The position numbers were made by a program, and so were the translations under genes. A DNA stretch of 64,000 nt from Lycorma delicatula (Eukaryota > Arthropoda > Insecta > Hemiptera > Fulgoridae), in contig NC_134455.1 in NCBI RefSeq assembly GCF_047948215.1, positions 154,858,575-154,922,574 on the forward strand, in the 5' to 3' direction. Positions 1-14,500 of the stretch are shown in pieces (position 1 is the first letter of the stretch; every line of letters begins with the position of its first letter). A model generated the notes under the pieces. That model ran no database searches. It had not been told where the DNA came from and worked only from the letters and a program-made list of their open reading frames with translations.

Positions 1-664
1 ATTACATATTCATATTTTTTAAATGAAAAGTACATAAAATTTTATTTCATTAATAACTTCAGATTTTTCATATTTTTTTATTATTATTGAATTATTATTT
101 ATCGTAAAAATTTTTTACAATCAGAGGTTAATATTGAATGTTAAATCAATATATTTAAATTTAAAAAAAAGGAGATGAAGTCTGAAAATTTTTTTACAAT
201 CAGAGGTTAATATTGATTGTTAAATCAATATATTTAAATTTAAAAAAAAAGGAGATGAAGTCTGATTCGTACCGATGTGCCTTCCCCTTCTAAGATTCAA
301 GCACTTCATTTCATTTGACTATAACTCTGGAATCAATGAAAATAAGTACCACTTATGATAAGCTCTCAATGAGGCTTATTACGGCAGTTAAGAAAAGTCC
401 AAAATCTAAATATTTTTGGATTTTGGGATTTTTTTGACACTTTTGGCTAGGTTGATTGCAATCAAAAAGGGGGGTACAACAGTCCTAAATCCAAAATTTC
501 AACATCCTGCGGATAATCGTTTTTGAGTTATGCGAGATACATACGTGTACATACATATGTACATACAGACATCACACCGAAACTAGTCAAAATGGATTCA
601 GGAATGGTCAAAATGGATATTTCTGTTGAAATCTGAAAACCAACATTTTTTGCGATCACAATAC
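1..664 (+). repeat. ACTTCC-ended MITE, copy 1 (left end cut by window)
   Basis: Aligns by eye along most of its length with 27847-28386 and with the reverse strand of 15700-16259. Shared landmarks are acataaaattttatttcatt, gaagtctgattc, ctataactctgg, ttgattgcaatcaaaa, and a right end with tagtcaaaatgga and gcgatcacaatacttc. The left inverted repeat would lie just outside the window. There is no coding capacity, so it is a non-autonomous DNA transposon. Confidence 0.7.
107..264 (+). repeat. 78/80-bp tandem duplication inside MITE copy 1
   Basis: Units 107-184 and 185-264 are nearly identical, both opening with a T-run then acaatcagaggttaatattga and ending ggagatgaagtctg. They differ by homopolymer lengths and one A/T change. 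The other MITE copies have a single unit, so the duplication is private to this copy. Confidence 0.88.
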
Positions 665-3600
665 TTCAATAAATATTAAAAATAAATATAAGTTTATCTT
701 GTTTTTAAGCAATTATTAAAATAGTTAAATATAGAGTTTATGAATTTTTCTTTGTCTCCTACAATAATTTTAGATCTATAAAGATATAATGCATTAACTA
801 CATAATCCTTTAAATTGAATTTAAATGAATATTATACATTTTTTTATTCTATTATTTATTCTATTATTAACACATTCTGATGAGGATGATGAAATGATGA
901 GTGAAAAATGACACATCCTCGTCGAGAATCAAAGCCAAGATTGACTAATATAGAGGCTTCAATAACACCAGAAGTTTCTTAAAATACTAAAATAAACATG
1001 GATTGTAATATTTCTAACTTTTGACAGTACATTCAAATTGATTGTCATACTTTAATAGGGAATATTTCACAAATAAAGTATTGTTCTTGATATGGATGAG
1101 GGTAACAAGTGAGAAGATAACAATTGTGGTTGTAACAGTTAACTGTATTTCCCTCAGCTAATTACCCTTTTTATATTTTACAGAAGAAGAAACATAATAT
1201 AGCTTGGTTGCTAGCTCAAGTAGTTGAAACAAGTTGTCAGTACACAAAAATGGACTATCAGACCTTTGATACTTAGAGATATCATGTGATCAGATATTTA
1301 AAAACACTTGAAATGCACTCATATTACCAAGAATAAACAATATTTAAAATTTCCACAGATGATTTAAAATAAACAAATTTTTTTAGAAAATCAACAGTAT
1401 TTTTGTATTAATCTTTTAAATAATACTAATTAAATAAACCTGAATTTTCTACATCATTTCATAAATATGTGCAAAAACTTTTCAAATACTACTTTCAAAA
1501 ATTGTTATTTTATTCTGTACTGATTTTTGATTATTTATTTATTATCTTCACATATTTGCATCATTATTTTTAAGTATTAATATTTCCTTTATTTTATTTA
1601 CTAGACTATTGTAGCGTGATGTTGCTTCATTCAAGGTTTTTTCCATGATTTTTTCTTGTTCCTTTCAACTGATTTGAATAAATTATTTAAGAGGATATCT
1701 GAATTAATATTCCATAAAAATATTACTCTAATCATATACAAAATTCATATATAAACCTTTAACGCTTACAATTCTATGCATTTATTTAAAAATATAGCAG
1801 CTATAAACTATTAAAATTTAAAGAAATCTTCAAATTATAACACAATTTATTATTTTTATGTAAAAATTCAGCTTGGGATAATCTCTGAACATACAATCTT
1901 AAAAAATAATACGTGTAATTATCTAATCCACAACATTTATTTTATTATTTACTTAGCAAAAAAATTACAACACAATCTTGAGTTTGCTATTTAATACTAA
2001 CACCTAAAAATAATTATTTAATTTAAGTTTTTTAAAATAATATGGGGAATGAATTACAGAAGTTAAATTAAAATGATGTGATTAAACAATAACCTGTCAC
2101 ACATTTAAAAAAATTGTTTTTATGTGTCACCCCTGGTTTAATGAGTAATTGCCCTTTGTATGATTAGTTGCGTACTGTTGGCTGTTAACATTAACTGCCT
2201 AATGTCTATAGCCAAAAAAATATATGATTTTATAGTATCAAAGCTGTAATCATAACATCTACACTGATTAAGAGATGTGGTAGGTAAAGGTGTAATTAAA
2301 CAGAACAGAAAGGAAATAAAAACTGCTAAATTATGTAGAAAGGAATGAACATGATTTAGATTGTAGAGAAATAAAGAAATTGGAATAAATAAACAGACAA
2401 TTGGGAATGAGGAATATGGCAGATATATTAACTCTTTAAGGACAGATGTCAAATTAAGTCAATCAGATTGTACAACCTAGAAAGGTATAAAATGCATTTA
2501 CATCATAGTTATGTTTACATCATAGCTTCTTCTCACAAATTTCTAAAAAGAGAAAGTTAGTGTAAGCCAACATATCTCATCAGTTAAGGTGTAATTCTAA
2601 AATTTTTCAGTAATATTTAAATGAACTCAATTTTAGGAATTTCTCTTAGAAATATTTCTAAAAGATTTAACAGGATTAAAATTGCATTCCCTACATACAT
2701 GGAGTTTCTGAATTTGTTGTGATAGAAGCTTAAAATTCAGCATAGATAACTGCAATAACCTTTAAAAATATCTTGGGATTTCCATTTAATGTAGCCCTAA
2801 AAGAGAGATAAGTGGAATTCATAGTTCCAATGTATCTGTGACTCATTTATGAAGAAAAAATTTAACTGAAAACTACCCCAAAATTCAAAAAGAAATTGTG
2901 GCTTTATTTTTAATCACCCAAAAGGATGAAATAGGATAAGCATGGACTGCTTAATTCTGATATTTTTAATAGACTGAATGAAAACTAATAATTTGTACAA
3001 GAAGCAAATGTATTATATTAGCATATGATACATATCCTAATAATGAAATTCTATTCAAAGGGATTTTCCTTCAAACCATCTCTAAGAGAGTGAAGCTGGA
3101 TAAAGAGGTTGCATATGATAAAGGATTAGGTTGCATATGATAAAGATTGCATACAATTCTCTGTTTATACTCAAAGTGCAATAAGACAAAAAATATCATG
3201 TGCGAGATAAAATCTCAACATCAAGCAGAATGCAATTCACAAATCATATTTCACATTGACTTGAATATATAAAAAACGTACTGATTTTCAGGTACAAAAT
3301 CTTTATTTGTGCTCAAATAGATTACAGCATATAAAAGAGGAAGCCTAAACACTAAAGTATATTGTTCAACAGTTTGTAATAGCAAACAAAATAAAAACTT
3401 ATTAATTATCATACACATTGCATAAATATGGAAATATTTACATAAACAGAATTTAATACTATAAATAATTACCTACCAACTAATGAACTCATTTTATTAG
3501 ATAAATAATGTTGCACAACTCCTGTACATAATCACAACACTTTCTCACCAATACACTTTGTTATTTAATTTCAAATTATATGAAGAAAGTAGATTAGATA

Positions 3601-5326
3601 TTGAAGATTTATATACAACATGATATTCACTATGATTTTAATACACTGAATAGACTAAAGATATTTAGTCAACAGTAGCAAAAATACAATAATCATATTT
3701 TGAGAGGATTGATACTTAAAATCAATTTATGGCTTCACATGTAATTCCTGCTGTGACAGAGGAAAATTTCTGTTAACCTATTTTATCGAAACACAAAAAT
3801 ATATTTTTTTCCTTCATGAGAATTAATATTTTTTGAAAGATTTTCCATTAATTCTACTCCTGAAAATTAGACATTTAACAGATATACTAATGATGAGCAT
3901 TTTAAATATAGCAAATCTCAGAAAAAAACTGATTATAAATGACACGGTAACTTGGTAACTTTATCAGGTACACAAGAAGCAATAAACTACTAAAAAAAAA
4001 AATGTTTCTTCTACCAGAAACACTTGTTTGGCTTTGGACATAACCATATTACAGTAGTACTAGATTAGTCAACACAGGATATATTGATTTTTTATTATAG
4101 CCTATTGAATTACTCACAGTGTCATTGAACATATTAAATCAGTACTACACAGTACATAAGACTATAATGATCTAGAATTACACGGCTAAGTTACATAATC
4201 TACGTTATAAACCTATGAAATCTTACAACAAAAAAAAAAAACAGAAGCATAGATCATTTTTAAATTTGATTAATAAGTTTTTATCAAAAATTATGAGAAA
4301 GACTGTCAAAAATTTACATTGTACAACTTTATTTACAATGTGACCAATTTAAAATCCTAAATAAAAATAAAAAAAACACAGACAACTTTCCCATTTAAGA
4401 ACAATGTAGTTCAAACAAAGTATAAAAAACTTACAGGGGAAGTGAAAAAACTACAATGAGAAAAATGTGAAAATAAAAGTATACACAAGAAAATATAAAT
4501 GAGATACTATTAATTAACTAGGTGGACTTTTTTTTTCTATTTTACACTAAACGTTTCACATCTATATAATTGTTTCTATTTGTACAAGTTTTAAAAGGGT
4601 TGGCTGCTCTGGACACGAACCACAAATAAATACCAACAGGATACTATGAAATAGCACCCACTTTGATTTAATGAGGTGATCAATGATGAAAAATTATTTA
4701 TAACATGAGGTTTCAGCCATTAGCAATCTCAGAATGGAATTATGGACTGATAGGTGAGGTTGTCACACTCAATAAAAAATTGTGAATGTTGAAGTACTGA
4801 ATACTAAAGTAACAAATAAAGAACACACAAATGAATAAATTACATACATTTTTATGTTTGTTTAATTTGGAATGACTATGATTAGTAAATACAATTACAC
4901 ACAATCATACATAATACACAATAATACACAAATACACATAATCATACATTTTGTTAATTTAATTTAAAGAATAAAGAGAGGTACACAGGGGATATAAATA
5001 ATTTATTAAAGAATAAAGGACAGTAAATATCTCTCTCAACAAGATTCATAACCCATCACTGAAAGAAAATTTAATAAATATTACTGACAAAAAATTAAAT
5101 TAAATTAATTATTTATCCACCTTATTCAGTATTAGAAAAAAGCTCTTTTATCAGTCAATAATTATAATGTCAATTATAATCATATTGCTGTTGAAATAAG
5201 TATACATCAGTACAGATTTTTATATTTATATGAAAGATTATGAAATTTATTAAATAATTTAAGAAAAATGTATAATCTAAAATCAATCTTGATTATGATT
5301 ACAAGTAATAAATTACCTGTATTTAG
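665..5326. other. 3' flank of the FERM-PDZ gene, no gene recognised
   Basis: A+T-rich sequence with only short chance ORFs and no protein family signature on either strand. Its first few hundred bases next to 5327 presumably include the 3' UTR. The remainder is intergenic or unannotated downstream sequence. Confidence 0.5.
5246..5251 (-). promoter_or_regulatory. Candidate polyadenylation hexamer of the FERM-PDZ gene
   Basis: AATAAA on the minus strand about 75 nt past the stop codon. Such hexamers are frequent by chance in this A+T-rich sequence, so position is the only support. Confidence 0.3.
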
Positions 5327-5511
5327 CTATAGATATGAACTGCTTCTATCTCTGTTTCCTCTGTTATTATCACAATTATCTTTTTGATTAGATCGAGGTA
5401 GTGTTGTATTAATCATTCGTTCCTCAATTTCTGTAGCTGTTTCATAACGTATAACACGGAAGTATGATTCTTCAATAGGCTTTTGAAGCAATGCAGCCAA
5501 TAGATCTGTAC
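5327..5511 (-). CDS. Terminal coding exon and stop
   Basis: 185 nt including TAG at 5327-5329; residues 623-683. A helical start (LLAALLQKPIEESYFRVIRY) is followed by a hydrophilic Asn/Arg/Asp-rich tail ending SSYL. The acceptor is ttacag. No in-frame donor before the stop looks convincing, so I take this as the last coding exon. A shorter isoform alongside an unseen longer one cannot be excluded. Confidence 0.82.
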
Positions 5512-8500
5512 CTGTAAAAACAAGCACATTTTCTCATTTTACTTTTAATTTCATATAAAATATGTGTTTCATTATTTAAAAGATGGCCAGATACAGAGAA
5601 ACTGTAACAATAATCAAAAGTTAAAAAAAAAAAAATCTTAAAAAGAATATTAAATCTCAGTTATTAAAGTAAAATCAGGTAGGCAGTTGGTAAAATACAA
5701 ATTTTAATTTTTTCAATCAGGTTTTTTTTACTGATTTGATGCATTTCTCTATTCCATCATATTCTGTGTAAAACTTTTAACATAAGATAACCCCTATATC
5801 CTAGATGGTTAATTACCTGTTTTCATTTTCTAATGCTTTAGGATACATAAAAATAGAAAAGAAAGTGTGGTACAGAATCAGACAACGTTTCCTTGGCTTG
5901 ATGCATAGCAAAACATATTGCAATAGTTTATCCAAATAACAAATGTTTCAATTATGACAATTCATATTATAGTATACAAACAATGATGTAATACAGAAAT
6001 CCAAAATTTTTACTTTCTTTTAAATAAATAATGCACATTTACTTTACTAATTTTATTACAGTTAAAAAATGTCACAAGTACAGAATAATATACTGTCCTC
6101 CAAAAAGCAAGCAGCTGCAGCAGGAGTGCTATTTTTGGCTTTCCCATGATAACATAGTTAATCGTCTTTATCATGTATGGCAAAATATATATGAAATTAT
6201 ATAACACACTTTATAAAATAAAGACTGAATTAAAAAAATAAATTATCTAATGGAAGTATCTTGTAGAATGAATATAAGATCAGAAGACCTGATAACGTAT
6301 GATAAAGTAGATAAATCAATAGTTATTGTTTACCTATGCTTCACACTTTTAATTCAGAAAATTTTCAATAACTTCATCACAGGAATAAACTAACTCTTTG
6401 AAGAGAATGTTACATGCTAATAAATTCCTGTATCAAACATTTACAGCAAAATAATAGTGTTTTCTGCTTTTACTTTTAGACTGTAAAATTAAAATACCTG
6501 TTGTTTCTCCAGGGGTATAATTATATATATTAGAGTGTTGTACAGCCTTCTGACCACAATTTTCTTGAGATAGAACCAGCTCCATACATGATCCAACTTG
6601 TTGCAAAAGTGACAAAGCATCAGAATACGGTAAGTTTAATATATTCTGTCCATTAACTGCCTGTACTTGGTCCCCTTAAAAACAAAACAATAAATATTAG
6701 CTAACAATACATTTTAGTTAAAAAATATTTTATAAAAAAATAATTATAAGCTGGTTCTAAAATTCAGTTTAACAAGCTTTCTAACAACTTTAACAGTTAT
6801 GTGATTTGTCATTGTGCTTTTGCTGCACCAGGTGTATTCAGTAGGATGTCTTTTTCTACTGTTTAATTAGATTCAGAATGATTTGAATGCTTTATTGATT
6901 TAGTACTAAAAAAAAGTTATAATAATACATTATGGTCATATGAATTAGGAGTACTTCAGTAACGTACAGCAAATCAAAATAGTAATAAAAAAAAATAAAT
7001 AAACTATTCAATAATAAAAGCAAGATAATAACTAAGCCGATTGTATATAACACAAATAAGAAAATAATGGAATAAAAACAGTATATGACCAACAAGACTG
7101 AAATTAGTACATAAAGTTAACATGATAATAAACAAATTTTTAGCTAATATGAAATTTAAATCAGAATCCAGGGCAAAAGTCCTATACTTGCAGGTTTGTA
7201 TACAATATACAAATCTATTGAAATATTCATTGAGACTACATGGGTATACAGATATTATTTATAGTTTTATATTTAAAAAATGTTCATTCTGTTAAAATCT
7301 GGCTTCAGGAGACAGTAAATTTGTAAGCATTAACTACCATATAGTAAAAGACTTTTTCATACAAACTTAGCCTATTGTGTGTTTAGGATCAAGATCATAA
7401 ATATAATTATCACTTATATTATCATTTAAACAATTTGAACAGTTAATGTAAGCATTTCTTAGATTTCAATGTATCATTTTTACATGATTTTATATGAATG
7501 AAGTGATTCTATACGATTAAAATTATAAAGTACACAACATCAAAAACCTGTCAACTGGTTAGTTATTATCATTATTACTTACTATAAAATTGCTGAAAAC
7601 CAAATTGTAATTAAAGAACTCATGCATAGATCTAAAATTAATGTATAAATCAAGAATAATAGTGTTAATAGAATAACACATACTACATGAATTAACTGCA
7701 AGTTATATACCTTTATGAATTATTCCAAGAGAATCTGCTTTACTTCTTGGTACAACACTTTGTATGTAGACACCGCCATCTGATCCTTCTGACACTTGAA
7801 TACCAAAACTGCCACTCTCATCTCTGATCATCCTAAATTATAAAAATTGCAACTAATTTATTACTGAATATTATTCATAATGTAGTTTAAATAAAAATAC
7901 TCTGATGCTTTTTAATTCTGATGCTTTTTTAATCTTTTTAATGACTGCTGCTAACTAATTTCTACTCTTGAAATATCAACAAAGGATAATTTTATTAATT
8001 TTATGTTCTATAAATTTCAAAGTGGATATTTGAGTGTGCCTAGGTAGTAGAATAATATAATTATTATTTCTTTGTAATTTATAGTTACTGTAACTGTATT
8101 TGTCATAGATGAAAACCTATCATTGAATTGATACAACAATCATACATGTGTAAAATAATTATGTAGAATTTACCATATCATACTGGCTTCTTTTTCATTT
8201 TACAAGTTGAAACTTTTCTTAGGGCAACCCATGAGAGGTCAGCTATTAGAAAATACAGTCTGGTAAAAAAAGAAGTGATCATATGCATGTACATATGTGC
8301 TATGACCCACCTTCAATCATTGTGTCAGGATTTTAACTTAATCTAACAAGAAATATTAATGAAATTTTAGTTATTTAAATAACAGCAAACAAAATACAAG
8401 AAATAAATATGGCAACAAATAAATTACATTCAGTAAAAACTTCTGTTGTAAATAAAAAACCTAAACATGGTATCTCATTTGTTACTTATTCTGAATTTTA

Positions 8501-11500
8501 ACATACAGATTTTGATGAACTACACTTTTTGTATCTCATATATATATATATATATATAAATTAACAAATTTTATACAATTATGAAAAACGATGTTAGATT
8601 TATGCAAATATATAAAACAAATAATAATCTGAGAGGATTTTTTTTATCATATTGTCAATTACTAGATCCATATTTATACAAATAAGGAGGTAACTTCAAA
8701 AGATTTGATGCCTTCTGTTTGAAATACTAATCAGGACAGAGGGCTTAATATTTTATAAGTTGACAACATTCATGACATATTATGGCCAGCATCATCATAT
8801 TCTTGTTTCTTATCAAACTGCAGCAACAGCTGTAGATTTTTATAAGGTACCATTTTAGTTCAAAATCTTAATCACTGAACACTAAACAAGAGTGAACTTT
8901 TAATTAAAGAAACAAAGTCAGAGACATTAATATTGTTTGTTAAATCATATGGTGAAATGTTAATCAAAAAATCATGCATTAAAGAAGGACAAATGTGTTT
9001 CTATAAGTGTTGATGATTCTATGATTTCTATTAGTGTTGATGATTCTCATAGTGGATGTCAATCTATCATAATAAATGAAAAACACATTGAGTAATATTT
9101 TCATCATATTAACTTCATCTTATAAACTCACAATCTTGTAAGATAATTTACCTTACTGTTGTAAGAATTCTTTCATCAACAAATGGTATTTCATTAAATT
9201 TCTCAGCTAACGATTCACTAATTGTTTCTTGGAAGTCTACATGATATCTATCATCAACAGATTTAATACTTGAATCTGAAACAAATAAAAATTTCACGAT
9301 GATACTGAATATTCTCAGTAATATACATTATATAAATATATTTACATGAAAAGATTACTAAAGATACCACCACCAATCTCAACAGAAATTATTATTATTA
9401 TTATAAAAGCTTTTACAGTGATGCATGAGTGATAATGAAATAATTAAAGTTAAAAGTTAACAATTATAAGTTAAACTCTGCAGGTTAGAACACACATACA
9501 CACACACAACCTTTTAAAAAAAATGTAATCATCTCACACACACAAACACATACATATATTAAATCTTTTTCTACTTTTGATAGTCATAATTTTTGTATTG
9601 GGTACAATTATCCGCCTGTCTTAGCTTTGTCAAAATTAAATCACATGTTGACATGATTTGAATATATATAATTTTCAAAAATGGGGTAAAAGGTAGAATA
9701 AAGAGTAAACTGAGTAATTAGTTTGTTTTACCTTTTAAAATTAATAAAAAACATCCTAGTATAACCTTGTACAACTGTACATTCTAAATTTATCTTTATT
9801 AAATTCAAAAGTAATCTACAGAGTACAAAAATCAATCCAACAAAAATATACTTACTCAGCACATAAGCCTGTGGTAAAGGAGATTGTGGAGGTGAATCAA
9901 GAGCTTCAATCTGTGATGCACCAAGAAACACTCTGGTGCCCATTCTAGGTCCACGTACCCTTCTATTGCATGAATCTTGTGTATTATCCAAACAAAGAGA
10001 TGATGGAGCACTTTCTGTTTCTTGTGATGCAACTGCTGTTAATTATTAACATAGTAAAAATTATAAAATAGTTGTTAATAGAAATACATTACGAGTAAAA
10101 TATTATATAGTTAGATAATTTGCCTGGTTAATATTATTACATAATGCTGTACAAGTATGAATAATATTACCATAGGCATATGTGTCTAACTAAAAGAAAA
10201 ATAGGCAGCTGGGCAAGGATATATGAGAGGTTATCTGTAAAGTAAGGACGTTTCATTGTAAAAAAATTTATTTGAAAACTTTATAAATATCTTTTATTTC
10301 TCTTAAATTACATGCCTTATACTACTTCTCTATATAATCGCCACATGAATTAAGACATTTATTGTAGTGATAAACCAGCTTCAATATACCTTGCCAGTCA
10401 ATATTCTTCAGCTGCCAGTCCATTCAGCCACTGAGTAACAGCATTTTTAAATTCATCGTCACCTGTGAATTGCTTAAGACTCAAAAATTTTTTCAATTTC
10501 CCAAACAAATATGGTAATCAGAAGGAGCTAAATCTGAACTATATGGTGGGTGATGGTAAGTTTCCCATCCAAATGTTCTCAGTAAATTACGTGTCAGACC
10601 TGTAACATCTGGACATACATTATCATACAGCAGGACGATGCCGTCGGTCAACTGCCCTCATCATCGATTTTGAATGGTATGCTGAAACTTACGTAGAGTT
10701 TTGCAGTAGGCTTCTGCATTTATAGTTATTCCATGTGACATGAAATCAATCAACAGCACACCAAACTGATCCCAAAAGATCAGTTTAAGAATATTTAACG
10801 TCAAAAATCAACTTTAAAAAACTAATTTGCGATGATAAATTAACCATTAAACTAGCCCGGTGGGCTAAAGATCATCTGAAAACTGCTTATAATAATTTCC
10901 TATATGAAAATATTTAACTTTATTTAAACATATATAAAAAAATCCCTTTCGCATGCTCTCAGTTGCTGGTGGCTATCAGTTTGCATCAAAATGGCTGGGG
11001 CTTGACCTTTGTTGGTCTGGTTGTTGATTAAGGATGACACCATTCACTTGACTGCAGTTTTCTCTCTGATGCGTAATACAAAATCCATGTTTCATTGCCG
11101 ATAACAATCAAGTTAAGGAACTCATCATCTTTTTCTGTGCAGTGCATCAAAAATTCCAAAGCAGATCCCATTCGGATTTTTTTGTGATGTTCCATTAAGA
11201 CATGTAGCACCCATCGTGCACAAACCTTTCTGAAGCCTAAATAGTCATGAACAATGCGACCAATAACAGCTCTTGAAAAGAAAAAGAATCAGGAAAAAGA
11301 AGGGCCAAGTTGGAAATCATTGAGTGACGATCTTTTCTGATTTTATTATCAACGCATTTAAACAAGTCCTTGGTGATTATTGAGGGCCACCCTGAATGTT
11401 CTTCATCATGCACACTAATTCTGTTATTTCTAAACCTTTCACACCATTTTTGTACGTAGCTTTCATTCATTACATGATCACCATACACAACAACCTATGA

Positions 11501-14500
11501 ATTTCATAGGCCTATTCATATTGCCTATGAATTTCAGCTGACTTAACATTTTGATAGTTTGCAAAACCATGACTCCACGTATTTCACAGTCAGCGGCAAC
11601 ATCTATTTTCCTATTTGTTTAATAACATAATAACTCACAGGTAATCAAAGAAACTACAATGCGACAACTTACAGACAACAATGCAGTGTGTACATTACTA
11701 GCGTGGCCTTGAATGACATAGGTTTGCCAACCTTAAGGAGAGAAATTTCCCAGTGGTCTTTACTTTAGATATCTCTCGTACCTAAGTAAGAATAGGCTAG
11801 GATCAAGTTGAAAAATGCCTAAGGAGAAAATTATGGATTACAAAGCCAGTAAATAATTATGGAAATATTTAGTTTTTAAATTATTGTTTTATTTTTACAA
11901 AAAGTAAAAAATTGTTTTAACGTTCTATTTGTTGACATATTGTCACATGATATAAAAAAACAAAGTGAATTTTGTTTCAGTATGGCTATAAAACATCATC
12001 TGAGAAGTGTGGTTTCACAATTATCGTTTATATGTGTCAGTAATTTTTAGATAAAAATTGTCATGAATATATATTTATAGATGTAAAATAAACTTTTGTA
12101 AGTTCAGTAATACCTTACATTTAATACAATTCAAAATACGCAGCTACAATTAAAATTGACTTTTTCAGTTGATTTAATAAATTAGTTGTACACATTCAGC
12201 TGATTTCGACAGTTATTATCTGTTTTTATAAATAGAAATAGCTGATAACTTAGAAAAAAATGTTATAATTCATTACAAAAATAAAATTGTATCTATTTTA
12301 TTACTTGCAAAGTGCCATAATCATAATAATGTCAGGTTTAGAAGAAAAAATTCATTTTGCTACTGTTTGTTATGTCAAAAAGAGAATGACCTATAAACAA
12401 AGTGTGTTTTTAAAGCAAGATCAATTTTGAATTTGCCATCTCAGTTATGTGCAGCTCAGTTATTTCAATCAATATTCAGCAGTTAGCAATAACAGTCAAG
12501 TCATTTTATTGTTACTTGTTTATATTCATCCATTTTGAGTGCTACAATTTGTGATCCTGCCATGAATGAAGTGTGAGGAGTAAATCTGATTTTTGAAGAT
12601 GGTCTTTGGAATACCAGAAAAGTGACTTTTATTATAGTTGTTTTTGGTAAGTTGGAGTGCTAATTTTATCTTCTGCACTTTGATTTCCATCAATTTCTTT
12701 TTGGATGCATCCAGCTTATCGATTCTCCTAGATAATTGAAGTGGTATACTTTTTAATCTTGAAAAGTAGATTATTATCTATTTCAAGATATTGCTGTGCA
12801 TCTTTATGTTAGTCATTGTTTTATTTTTTCAAAGGTCATTTTCAATTCAATCTTCGTCATTTGACTTTGAAATGTTTGAGTTGTTTTGAGTTTTCCAGAT
12901 TCACACTTCAGCTTTTTCCCAGTAAAGCAATATCATTCGTAAAGGCTAGGAAAAATTAGGCTTTTGTTCCTATTTTGATTCCGCTGTTTTCATTCAGTCT
13001 CTGGTTCCATTCCCTGATTATTTTTTTTAGTTCACAAATGAAGAGCAGGGTGAAAGCACATTTCCTTGTTTAACTCTGATTTCAAACAATTCAGAAATTT
13101 TATTTTATTAGAAAAAAAGGGAAGAAATAAAACTCACATTTATTAACTAACATAACTAAGAGAATATTAGTTGACAATGCTCATTACATCTGGCATACAA
13201 AATAAAGTACACTACTTTTTTGCCAAGCATATTAATATATTCTTCCACATACAGGTGAGAGCTGTAAAAATAGAAAATTGAAATTGTATGAATCTTTACC
13301 TAATATCTATGAAATGGATGGTACAAATGACTTCAGGATGGTGGTAACAAATGAAATGTAAAATAAAGCTCTTCATAAAGTCAAAACTACACTACATATG
13401 TTTATAAAAATATGTGTTAAAAAATAAAGAAAAAAATATTTTATACTAAAGAGATAGAAATATACTTAAGTTAAAGCAAAAAGTGAATGAACAATATAAT
13501 TTTGGCTAGAGTAAATATTTATTTCCAAAAATATTTTGAGTAAGAGAACAAATGTTACTCACAAACAAAAGGTTTACCTATGGGTTCACCTACCTCTGCA
13601 ATAATGTCTGAGATTCTTAAACAACATTTAAAAAATATTATAATTCATTATATATTGAATACATGCAAAGTCCTATTATGGATAAGATATGTAGACAATA
13701 ACTAGACATATATAATCCAGTTATATATAATGAACATTTAATCATTTTGAATAAACTCAACTCATAATGATAATTTAAAATTTACATATGAAATGGAAGA
13801 GAACAGATAAACACATTTTTTAGAGATTGAAATTGAAATAACAAAAATGTTATAGAAAACTCACAATGAATAACACTACAATACATGTACGTTCTAATTA
13901 TCCATGGTCACAAAAAATTGTACATATAAAAACTTGATTTTTAGAACTTTACAATATACAAAAAACAGTGAAAACAAACTCAAGAAGGAATTAGATACAA
14001 TAAAACAAGTAGCAGTATTTAATGGTTATGATGTTGGAGTTATAGAAAAGATATATAAAAACAAAAAATTAAATACCATAATAATTTTACAAAATTACGA
14101 CAAAAACATAACAAAGAGCTTATTAACAATTTTTTCTTTCAATACAAATACAAGAATAAAATAATATAAAAAAATTATTGATGTTTATGATAAAAATAAA
14201 TATAAAACAGCAGCTTACAGCCCAAATAACCATATTATAAAATATTTAAGAAATGATGGGTAAAATTTTTATAAAAACATGCATTTCCATTCAATGAAAC
14301 TTCTGCGATCAATGTATTAATAAGTCTATCTCAAGTTAATTATGGATTTTAATTATTCTTTACAGAATATGCATTATAGGAAACATTTATTCCATTAATA
14401 TATACTGAGATTAGTGTTTCATTAAACAAATTAATAGCTGTGTCACTAAATACAATTTAGTGACACGGCTATTAATATAAATAGCTGTGTCACCTTCCCA

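Noticed and set aside
6892..7095. 67-codon hydrophobic ORF, minus strand
   Set aside because: Lies in the intron between two PDZ exons; its Phe/Leu/Tyr/Ile content comes from A/T runs, not a membrane protein gene.
13904..14164. 86-codon plus-strand ORF rich in Lys, Asn and Ile
   Set aside because: Composition follows the A+T-rich DNA; no family resemblance, no splice context and no duplicate elsewhere in the window.
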